From UMGS1387 sp045577475 (GTDB taxonomy: Bacteria; Bacillota; Clostridia; Oscillospirales; CAG-382): a stretch of 21,645 bases of DNA. Below the pieces are notes generated by a model. It was given only the letters and a program-made list of their open reading frames with translations, was not told the DNA's origin and searched no databases. The stretch covers positions 1 through 21,645 of the forward strand of contig JAZNIM010000237.1 of assembly GCA_045577475.1 (NCBI GenBank). Reading direction: 5' to 3'. Position numbers and translations under genes: made by a program. Shown here piece by piece: positions 14,759 to 21,645 of this stretch (its first letter is position 1; each line of letters begins with the position of its first letter).

Positions 14759-17753
14759 TGTGCACCTCACGCTTTGATGAACGGTTTCGTTCCTCAATGG
14801 CACCGATAAGACTTCTGAGCCTTATTTTAACAGCACCCATATTTGTGATTTCGTCTATTTTAATCTGTGTGTACAGCTTGCCGTTACGCTCAAGTATTTC
14901 TCTTGTTTCGTCGGTAGTGACAGCATCAACGCCGCAGCCGAAGTAAACAAGCTGAACAAGCTCACAATCGTCGTTTTCGCTGACAAACTGAGCTGCACTG
15001 TACAGTCTTGAATGGTATGTCCACTGGTTGAGTACATGAACATCGGGACTGGATTTTGCCAGCTTCCACACGCTGTCCTCACTGACAACCACAAAGCCGA
15101 GGGACTGTGCAAGCTTGTCTATGCCATGACCTGTTTCCATGTCAATGTTGTAGGGTCTTCCTGCAAGTACAAGCACACGCTTTTTGTGTTCTCTTGCGTA
15201 CTCAACAGCTTTTTCGCCTTCATTGCATACAGCATCCATAAAACGCCTGTGCGCTTCATAGCCTGAGCTTACCGCCGATTTTACATCGGCTTTTTTTATA
15301 TCGGGATAGTGCTTTTTCAGATAATCGTACAGACCTCTGATAAGCTCTTTTTCGTCGTTTATGTTGAGATAAGGGTACAGGAAGGTTTTACCCTTCAGGG
15401 AATCCATGTTGCCGTGAAGAAGCTCGGAATAGTAGGCAACAACGGGACAGTTATAGTGATTTGCACTTGCTTTTTCGTCAAAATTGTAAGATAGGCAAGG
15501 ATAGAAGATTGCATCCACGCCGTCATTCAGAAGTTTTTCAATGTGGCCGTGCATAATCTTTGCGGGATAGCAGGCGGTGTCGGAGGGAATGCTGTTCTGA
15601 CCGAGGGAATATATTTCACGGGTTGACATTCCCGAAAGCTTAACGTTAAAGCCGAGGCGTGTAAAAATTGCATGCCAGAAGGGTGCAAGCTCATACATGC
15701 CAAGAGCAAGGGGAAGTCCCATGGTTCTTGAAGCGGTGGGAGTTTCGGGAAGGGAAAGTATGTAATCACGCTTAAATTGATGAAGATTTGGAACGGATTC
15801 ATCACTTTTGCCAAGCCCCAATCCTGTTTCGCATTTGTTGCCCGAAATAAATTTGCTTCCATTGCCAAAGGTGTTGACGGTAAGATGACAGCTGTTAGTA
15901 CATCCGCTGCAGGTTACGCTTTTTGCGGTATGTGTGAAGGTTGACAAATCCACGGGAGAAATGATGCTACTTTCTCCTTCAATGTTGTTCTTTGCATACA
16001 GTGCCGCACCGAATGCACCCATAAGTCCCGAAATGGACGGACGTGCAACATGGTGGTCGATTTCTTTTTCAAATGCACGAAGTACCGCATCGTTGTAGAA
16101 GGTGCCGCCTTGAACAACTATGTTTTCTCCAAGCTCGTTTGCGGAGTTTGCACGTATTACCTTGTAAATTGCATTTTTAACTACACTTATTGAAAGACCT
16201 GCCGAGATGTCTGCAACCTCTGCACCGTCCTTTTGCGCCTGCTTTACGGAGCTGTTCATGAAAACGGTACAGCGAGTACCAAGCTGAACAGGCTTTTGAG
16301 CAAAGAGTGCCATTTTTGAAAAGTCGCTTATGGAATAACCGAGGGACTTTGCAAAGGTTTCAAGAAATGAGCCGCAGCCTGATGAGCACGCTTCGTTAAG
16401 CATGATGCTGTCGATTGAATTGTTGTGTACCTTGAAGCATTTGATGTCCTGACCGCCGATGTCGAGAATGAAGTCAACCTCTGGCTTGAAGTGCTTTGCA
16501 GCACCGAAGTGAGCCATTGTTTCTACAATGCCGAAGTCAATGCCGAAGGCGTTCTTTATAAGCTCCTCGCCGTAGCCTGTAACGGCAGAGCCGCATATTT
16601 TTATTCTGTCCTTGCAAAGAGTATAGATTTTACCCAGCTGTTCACGCACAACCTCTACAGGATCCCCCTTGTTTGAATCGTAGAACGAGTAAAGAATGTT
16701 GCAATCGGTGTCAATAAGCGTAAGCTTTGTTGTTGTGCTTCCGCAGTCAATGCCGAGATATGCGTTGCCGCTGTATGCCGATATGTCAACCGAGGGGACG
16801 CTTGCTTTTTTGTGTCTGTCGGAAAAAGCAATATATTCGTCCTTTGTATCAAAAAGTGCGGGGAGAGTCTGTATGTTGCTGCTTGCGCCTATGGCGTTTT
16901 CGATTTTATCGCAAAGCTCGCTGTATGTAAAGCTTTTGTCGAGCTTGTCTGCATAAAGGGAAGCACCCAAGGCTACCGAAAGCTTCGCATAATGGGGGAA
17001 TATGGCGTTTTCCTCGGTAAGTTTGAGGGTTTCAACAAAACGCCGCTTCAGACCTTCGCAAAAGCTCAAGGGTCCGCCGAGGAACATTACCTTTCCTTCA
17101 ATTTTACGTCCCTGTGCAAGACCTGCAATAGTCTGGTTTACAACCGACTGGTAAATGCTTGCGGCAATATCCTCTTTTCTTGCCCCTTGATTGAGAAGCG
17201 GCTGAATGTCCGTCTTTGCAAAAACTCCGCATCTTGAAGCAATAGGGTATATCTTTTTGCAGTCAAGGCTAAGCTCGTCAAGCTCATCGGGTGTAACGTC
17301 AAGAAGCGTTGCCATCTGGTCGATAAATGCACCCGTGCCGCCTGCACAGGTTCCGTTCATTCTCTGGTCGATGCCGCCCTTAAAGAAGATTATTTTTGCA
17401 TCCTCGCCGCCAAGCTCTATTACAACACTTATGTCGGGGTGGGTTCTGCGTGCAACCTCGGAGGTGGCAAAAACCTCCTGAACAAATGGGATGTCCGCCT
17501 CTTCGGCAAGACCGAGTCCTGCCGAGCCTGAGATAGAAAGCTTTATGGTTTTGCCGTCAATGAACTCTTTTGCCTGCTTTACAAGCTCAAGTGTTTTTGC
17601 TCTTACCATGGAATAGTGGCGTTCATACTTCTCGAAAAGTATCTCGCCGTTTTCAACAACAACGATTTTTGCCGTGGTAGAGCCTATATCTATACCTACG
17701 TTTACGTATGTAAGCACGGTTTTGACGTCCGTGTTCTGCATTTGTGCGTTCAA
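14751..17753 (-). CDS. Double-domain acyl-CoA dehydratase activase (BadF/HgdC family, DUF2229)
   Basis: The protein has 1000 residues. The TTG at 17753 is the likely start, because GGGAGG (17761-17766) lies 7 nt upstream; an earlier TTG at 17786 would translate that ribosome site. Two ASKHA ATPase domains are present: GIDIGSTTAK (20-29) and GIDCGSTTTK (from 334). Each has the two cysteine motifs of HgdC-type activases (NGTCAGGTGAF/SRCGVF and NEACSSGCGSF/TRCTVF) that hold the shared [4Fe-4S] cluster. A CxxCxxxC...C cluster site follows (C615, C618, C622, C641), then a DUF2229 region with SDTACYPAK. It uses ATP to inject low-potential electrons into a dehydratase partner, probably the overlapping downstream gene. 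It requires anaerobic conditions. Confidence 0.85.
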   Translation of the reverse strand: MNAQMQNTDVKTVLTYVNVGIDIGSTTAKIVVVENGEILFEKYERHYSMVRAKTLELVKQAKEFIDGKTIKLSISGSAGLGLAEEADIPFVQEVFATSEVARRTHPDISVVIELGGEDAKIIFFKGGIDQRMNGTCAGGTGAFIDQMATLLDVTPDELDELSLDCKKIYPIASRCGVFAKTDIQPLLNQGARKEDIAASIYQSVVNQTIAGLAQGRKIEGKVMFLGGPLSFCEGLKRRFVETLKLTEENAIFPHYAKLSVALGASLYADKLDKSFTYSELCDKIENAIGASSNIQTLPALFDTKDEYIAFSDRHKKASVPSVDISAYSGNAYLGIDCGSTTTKLTLIDTDCNILYSFYDSNKGDPVEVVREQLGKIYTLCKDRIKICGSAVTGYGEELIKNAFGIDFGIVETMAHFGAAKHFKPEVDFILDIGGQDIKCFKVHNNSIDSIMLNEACSSGCGSFLETFAKSLGYSISDFSKMALFAQKPVQLGTRCTVFMNSSVKQAQKDGAEVADISAGLSISVVKNAIYKVIRANSANELGENIVVQGGTFYNDAVLRAFEKEIDHHVARPSISGLMGAFGAALYAKNNIEGESSIISPVDLSTFTHTAKSVTCSGCTNSCHLTVNTFGNGSKFISGNKCETGLGLGKSDESVPNLHQFKRDYILSLPETPTASRTMGLPLALGMYELAPFWHAIFTRLGFNVKLSGMSTREIYSLGQNSIPSDTACYPAKIMHGHIEKLLNDGVDAIFYPCLSYNFDEKASANHYNCPVVAYYSELLHGNMDSLKGKTFLYPYLNINDEKELIRGLYDYLKKHYPDIKKADVKSAVSSGYEAHRRFMDAVCNEGEKAVEYAREHKKRVLVLAGRPYNIDMETGHGIDKLAQSLGFVVVSEDSVWKLAKSSPDVHVLNQWTYHSRLYSAAQFVSENDDCELVQLVYFGCGVDAVTTDETREILERNGKLYTQIKIDEITNMGAVKIRLRSLIGAIEERNRSSKREVHNG

Positions 17754-17800
17754 AATTATTCCTCCCGTCCGTGGAGTGTAAAACAAATTTCTACATATTT

Positions 17801-17829
17801 ATCATATACCTGCATTTGTGAATTATCAA
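17801..17829 (-). promoter_or_regulatory. Sigma-A promoter for the activase-dehydratase operon
   Basis: On the reverse strand a TTGATA -35 (17824-17829) and a TATGAT -10 (17801-17806) are separated by 17 nt, each matching 5 of 6 consensus bases. The predicted leader of about 40 nt leads to the TTG start at 17753. Confidence 0.65.
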
Positions 17830-17953
17830 GCAATAATAATAAACATTTTGAAAATTTAGTTTTTTAGCTGACCTTGGATTGTTTTGTTTCGGAAGACGTA
17901 CGGAAAGCAATTTTGTTCGAAATAATACACAAAAACTATAAAAATGTATTGAC

Positions 17954-17982
17954 TTTACAATGTTTTTTGGTAAAATTATAAT
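17954..17982 (+). promoter_or_regulatory. Sigma-A promoter for the beta-galactosidase operon
   Basis: TTTACA (-35, 17954-17959) and TATAAT (-10, 17977-17982) have a 17-nt spacer. A TTGACT at 17949-17954 is an alternative -35 paired with TAAAAT. The leader is short (about 27 nt). No clear operator palindrome or cre site is recognised between the two divergent promoters (17830-17953). Confidence 0.7.
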
Positions 17983-18015
17983 AGATAATAAATAATTGTT
18001 TATCGGAGGTTAACT

Positions 18016-21000
18016 ATGATAAATTTTAAAATTTTGCATGAATCTCTTGACGTGCTCGGCGAAAACACCGAAAAGTCAAGAGCATATTTTGTACCCTTTG
18101 CCGCACCTGAAAGTGCCGAAACACTTGACAGAACAAAGTCGGAGTATTTCAAGAGCCTTTGCGGAACATGGAATTTCAAGTATTATGAAAGCTTTTACGA
18201 TATAGATGAAGACCTGTCGGCGGTGACGGGTGACGACTTTACCGAAACGCTGCCCGTTCCTTCCAACTGGCAGATGTTTCTTGACAGAGGCTATGATGTG
18301 CCCCAGTATACCAACATCAAGTATCCCTATATGAAGGAGCCGCCCTTTATTCCAAAGCACAACCCCTGCGGCATCTACAACAGAGATTTTTATCTTGCTT
18401 CGGATTTTGCCTGCCGTGACCTTTACCTTAACTTTGAAGGCGTTGACAGTGCGTTTTATCTGTGGATTAACGGCAAGTACGTAGGCTACAGCACAGTAAG
18501 CCATTCAACAAACGAGTTTGCCGTGTCAAAATACTGCAACGAGGGTAAGAACACAATTACCGTGCTTGTTGTAAAGTGGAACAGCCAAAGCTATCTTGAA
18601 GACCAGGATATGTGGCGTCTTTCCGGTATTTTCAGAGAGGTTTACCTTCTTGCAAGAGGAGAAAACCACATCCGTGACTACTTTGTAAAGCAGAGTGTCA
18701 GTGATGATTTTGAAAGTGCCGTACTTACTCTTGAAGTTGACTACAGAGGCAAGAAGGGTGCAGACTACATTCTTGTTTCTCCCGACGGAGAAGAAGTGGC
18801 AAGAGGCAAGGTGAAGGACAGCACGACAATTGATATACAGGATGTTGTTCTGTGGAATACTGAGAATCCCGCACTCTACAGACTTTACATTTTCTGCGGT
18901 GACGAGGTTATTCTGCAGGAGGTGGCAATCAAGAGAATTGAAATTGTAAACAAGGTCGTTTATATCAACGGTCAGAAGGTCAAGGCACTTGGCGTCAACA
19001 GACACGATTCCCACAAGAATTACGGTCACACAACGCCTTATGAGCTTATGAAGCAGGATATTATGACCTTTAAGCAGCATAACATAAACACCGTCCGTAC
19101 CAGCCACTATCCCAACGACCCCAGATTTTATGAAATGTGTGCAAGATACGGCGTATACGTTGTTGACGAAACTGACCTTGAGTGTCACGGTATGGCAATG
19201 GATTCTGCTCCAGACAACAACTGGGATACCCTTTCCGACAGCGAAATGTGGAAGGAAGCCTATCTTAACCGTGTAATAAAGATGTTTGAGCGAGACAAGA
19301 ACTGCGGTGCCGTTATTATGTGGTCGCTTGGCAACGAGTCGGGCATGGGCAGAAACCAGCTTGCAATGCGTGACTATATAAAGTCAAGACTTCCCGAAGC
19401 TATCGTTCACTATGAGGGCTGTACCGCAATGCACACCGAGCTTGCAAAGAAGTATCAGGGGGAAATGGATATTATAAGCTATATGTATCCTACACCTGAA
19501 AAGTGCGTGGAAATTCTCAGCGACAAGAAGGACAGCCGTCCTCTTTACCTTTGCGAATACGCTCACGGCATGGGCAACAGCCCCGGAGGACTTAAGGAAT
19601 ACGTTGAAGCCTTCCGCAAATATGACAGCTTTTTCGGCGGCTGTGTATGGGAATTTACCGACCATACAGTTGAGGTTACACTCCCCGACGGAACAAAGGC
19701 ACAGTACTACGGCGGTGATTTCGGCGATACTCCTAACGACGGCAACTTCTGCGTTGACGGCTACATTTTCCCCGACAGAACTCCTCACACGGGACTTTTA
19801 GAGCTTAAGGAGGCTTACAAGCCTGTTGAAAGCGTGCTTGTTGACGTGGAAAACGGCACAGTTGAAATAAAGAATCTTCGCAACTTTGAGGATATGTCGG
19901 ATATCGGTCTTGCCTGGACTCTTACCTGCGACGGCAAGGACGTTGCAAGCGGCTTTGTTCCGTCTCTTACAATTGCTCCGCAGAGAAAGAAGAAGTACAA
20001 CCTTTTCTGTGCCGACGATTTTGTAAACGAGGGCGAATATTTCCTCAATCTCAGATATATTTCAAACATAGATACTCCCTGGGCAAAGGCAGGCTATGAA
20101 ATAGGCTTTGAACAGCACGAGGTTGCATGTCTGTATGACGACGAAAAGGAAGAACAGACAGCCATGCTTTTCGTTCCCGAGCTTATTGAAAATCAAAGAT
20201 ACATCACCATGTCCTGCGGTGAAACAAGCGTAACCGTTGACAAGGAGCAGGGCTTTATCACAAGAATTGTTGACAACGGTGCGGATATGATTGACGAGCC
20301 TATAAAGCCTTGTACGTGGCGTGCTCCCACAGACAACGAAAGATACATCAAGGCAGAGTGGCTTAAATTCGGTCTTGACAACATAATCTTCAACTGCAAG
20401 GAATGTGTCGTTGAAAAGCAGACAAGCGAAGAAATCTGCGTAAAGAGCGTTGTTATGGCGGGAACTGCCTATATGAGAAGAATTGCAGACATTATTATGC
20501 ACTACACTCTCAACAACAAGGGCGAGCTGCTTTACGAAATTGCCGTTGACATCAGATCGGATTTGCGTGATATGCCAAGATTCGGTCTTGAAATAGTAAT
20601 GCCGGAGGGCAACGAAAGAATAAAGTACTTCGGCAGAGGTCCTCTTGAAAGCTACAGCGACAGAAAGCTTGCAACATATATCGGCGAGTTTGAAACAACC
20701 GTTACCGACAACTTTGTTCACCACGTCAAGCCACAGGAAAACAGCTCTCATTGCGACACAAGATATGCATTTATCGGCACACCCTTGGGTCACGGTCTTA
20801 CTTTCCGTCAGTTTGACAAAAACGATTTGTTTGCCTTCAACGCCCAGCACTACAGTGCAAAGGATTTGACAAACGCGGCACACGACTATGAGCTTACAGC
20901 TCGCAAGGAAACCTTTGTACACATCGACTTCAGAGTATACGGCATCGGTACAGGCTCCTGCGGTCCTGCTCCTTTCGAAGATTACCGCTTTACCGAAAAG

Positions 21001-21045
21001 AAGTTCAGCTGTGCAATTGTTATAAAGCCCGGTTTTATTCAGTAA
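18016..21045 (+). CDS. lacZ: Beta-galactosidase, GH2 LacZ type
   Basis: The protein has 1009 residues, close to the ~1020 of E. coli LacZ; CGGAGGT lies 5-6 nt before the ATG. The domain order is LacZ-like: sugar-binding jelly roll (LPVPSNWQMF...), immunoglobulin-like domain, TIM barrel, then the C-terminal small-chain domain. The general acid/base motif WSLGNESG gives E441, and the nucleophile motif LCEYAHGMGNS gives E514. E389 and H391 in TDLECHGM match the magnesium ligands, and RTSHYP (361-366) is conserved. It hydrolyses terminal beta-D-galactosides such as lactose. With no signal peptide it should be cytoplasmic. A rhamnosidase-like gene follows within 15 nt, so the operon may target a mixed plant or host glycan. 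Confidence 0.93.
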   Translation: MINFKILHESLDVLGENTEKSRAYFVPFAAPESAETLDRTKSEYFKSLCGTWNFKYYESFYDIDEDLSAVTGDDFTETLPVPSNWQMFLDRGYDVPQYTNIKYPYMKEPPFIPKHNPCGIYNRDFYLASDFACRDLYLNFEGVDSAFYLWINGKYVGYSTVSHSTNEFAVSKYCNEGKNTITVLVVKWNSQSYLEDQDMWRLSGIFREVYLLARGENHIRDYFVKQSVSDDFESAVLTLEVDYRGKKGADYILVSPDGEEVARGKVKDSTTIDIQDVVLWNTENPALYRLYIFCGDEVILQEVAIKRIEIVNKVVYINGQKVKALGVNRHDSHKNYGHTTPYELMKQDIMTFKQHNINTVRTSHYPNDPRFYEMCARYGVYVVDETDLECHGMAMDSAPDNNWDTLSDSEMWKEAYLNRVIKMFERDKNCGAVIMWSLGNESGMGRNQLAMRDYIKSRLPEAIVHYEGCTAMHTELAKKYQGEMDIISYMYPTPEKCVEILSDKKDSRPLYLCEYAHGMGNSPGGLKEYVEAFRKYDSFFGGCVWEFTDHTVEVTLPDGTKAQYYGGDFGDTPNDGNFCVDGYIFPDRTPHTGLLELKEAYKPVESVLVDVENGTVEIKNLRNFEDMSDIGLAWTLTCDGKDVASGFVPSLTIAPQRKKKYNLFCADDFVNEGEYFLNLRYISNIDTPWAKAGYEIGFEQHEVACLYDDEKEEQTAMLFVPELIENQRYITMSCGETSVTVDKEQGFITRIVDNGADMIDEPIKPCTWRAPTDNERYIKAEWLKFGLDNIIFNCKECVVEKQTSEEICVKSVVMAGTAYMRRIADIIMHYTLNNKGELLYEIAVDIRSDLRDMPRFGLEIVMPEGNERIKYFGRGPLESYSDRKLATYIGEFETTVTDNFVHHVKPQENSSHCDTRYAFIGTPLGHGLTFRQFDKNDLFAFNAQHYSAKDLTNAAHDYELTARKETFVHIDFRVYGIGTGSCGPAPFEDYRFTEKKFSCAIVIKPGFIQ

Positions 21046-21060
21046 TAAAGGAGTGTCTCT

Positions 21061-21645
21061 ATGACCTTCGGTGAAATTTTCGGCAGTGCAAAATTTATAG
21101 CCCCCTCTGACGGGGGCTGTACTGCTCCGTATATGCTTTGCGACCTTCCCTATGTGTCGGACGACGTTAAGGGGATGGAGCTTACAATCACGGGGCTTGG
21201 TCTTTTTGAGGTGTATGTAAACGGCATCAAGGTATCAGAGGATATTTTTACGCCTGCCTCAAGCGACTACCATAAGCGTGATTTTTCGGGGCATTACGGC
21301 TCCTTCCGAGAGGGTGTCTACCGCACCTATGTGTTAAAGTACGACCTTTTGCCGTATCTTAAAGGCGGAAACAACCGTCTTGCGGTACTGCTTGGTAAAG
21401 GCTGGTACTGCATAAACGGAAACCACGATGAGGGCACACGTCCTTACGGCAATGTTAAAATGTGCTGCCGTGTTGATACGGTGTATGCCGACGGAAGAAT
21501 CGAAACGCTGTCTTCCGATAAAAGCTTTAAGTGGATAAAGAGCTTTATTACTGACAACGATTTGTTTTACGGCGAAACCCAAAATCTGCTTGACTTTGAC
21601 GGCAGCTTTCTGTATCCCGAATTTGATATTTCAAGTCTTGAAAAT
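21061..21645 (+). CDS. Alpha-L-rhamnosidase-like protein, N-terminal part (partial)
   Basis: The first 195 codons are present; the gene runs off the right edge. ATG 21061 follows AAAGGAG closely and lies 15 nt after the lacZ stop. The segment GLFEVYVNGIKVSEDIFTP, then YRTYVLKYDLLPYLKGGNN and LAVLLGKGWY, matches the N-terminal beta-sandwich of bacterial alpha-L-rhamnosidases (GH78, Bac_rhamnosid_N). The catalytic (alpha/alpha)6 domain would lie outside the window. No signal peptide is visible. It probably removes rhamnose from glycans handled by the same operon as the beta-galactosidase. A related GH family with the same N-terminal domain remains possible. Confidence 0.75.
   Translation, partial: MTFGEIFGSAKFIAPSDGGCTAPYMLCDLPYVSDDVKGMELTITGLGLFEVYVNGIKVSEDIFTPASSDYHKRDFSGHYGSFREGVYRTYVLKYDLLPYLKGGNNRLAVLLGKGWYCINGNHDEGTRPYGNVKMCCRVDTVYADGRIETLSSDKSFKWIKSFITDNDLFYGETQNLLDFDGSFLYPEFDISSLEN
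21099..21118 (+). repeat. GC-rich hairpin early in the rhamnosidase-like gene
   Basis: AGCCCCC (21099-21105) and GGGGGCT (21112-21118) are a perfect 7-bp stem around a 6-nt loop, starting 38 nt after the A of the start codon. No T-tract follows. It encodes APSDGG in-frame and could slow translation or protect the mRNA. Confidence 0.45.

Noticed and set aside
20062..20922. A long open frame (286 codons) on the minus strand opposite lacZ
   Set aside because: It is antisense to a clear GH2 domain, has no ribosome site or recognisable motif, and has a Cys/Val-rich composition typical of a reverse-frame shadow.

Overview
The window reads as a chromosomal segment of an anaerobic gut Clostridia, most likely Oscillospirales/Ruminococcaceae. 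The reasons are strong AGGAGG-type ribosome sites on nearly every gene, a two-domain 2-hydroxyacyl-CoA dehydratase activase system typical of strict anaerobes, several intracellular glycoside hydrolases, and a Gram-positive LexA (SOS) box. Every family call comes from motifs read by eye; no database search was run.

Layout. (1) Positions 1-3129, minus strand: a 1004-residue GH99-like/WbsX-like glycosidase candidate, followed by the first 31 codons of a tandem paralogue cut by the window edge. (2) Positions 3130-3556: a divergent control region with a sigma-A promoter facing left, and a second sigma-A promoter (extended -10) facing right that carries a perfect LexA-type box 9 bp upstream of its -35. 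A leader of about 200 nt follows, rich in palindromes and with a weak terminator-like hairpin. (3) Positions 3557-12923, plus strand: a compact, apparently intact phage-particle cassette. It holds a small Zn-ribbon-like protein, TerS, TerL, a P22-type portal, scaffold, a decoration-like protein, the major capsid protein, a small accessory protein, an internal terminator, a putative head-tail adaptor, a gp10-like nozzle/stabilization protein and a coiled-coil protein. I see no integrase, repressor, replication, lysis, tail-fibre or spike gene. (4) Positions 12924-13441: a gene-free, hairpin-dense stretch with a strong bidirectional terminator. (5) Positions 13442-17753, minus strand: a 2-hydroxyacyl-CoA dehydratase-type activase (1000 aa) translationally overlapping an HgdB-like partner (438 aa); together they look like a split version of the fused protein of about 1400 aa common in Clostridia. 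(6) Positions 17754-18015: divergent promoters. (7) Positions 18016-21645, plus strand: a LacZ-type GH2 beta-galactosidase, then the start of an alpha-L-rhamnosidase-like gene that runs off the edge.

How the genes fit together. The two ends are carbohydrate-degradation loci; none of those enzymes has a visible signal peptide, so they probably act on imported oligosaccharides. The most unusual element is the 9.4-kb capsid cassette. It has a complete set of DNA-packaging and short-tailed-head genes under an apparent DNA-damage-responsive promoter, but none of the genes for independent phage life. That combination fits a domesticated capsid, a gene-transfer-agent-like particle, or the particle module of a split or satellite element. 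The LexA site and the gene set are seen directly; the biological role is inference.
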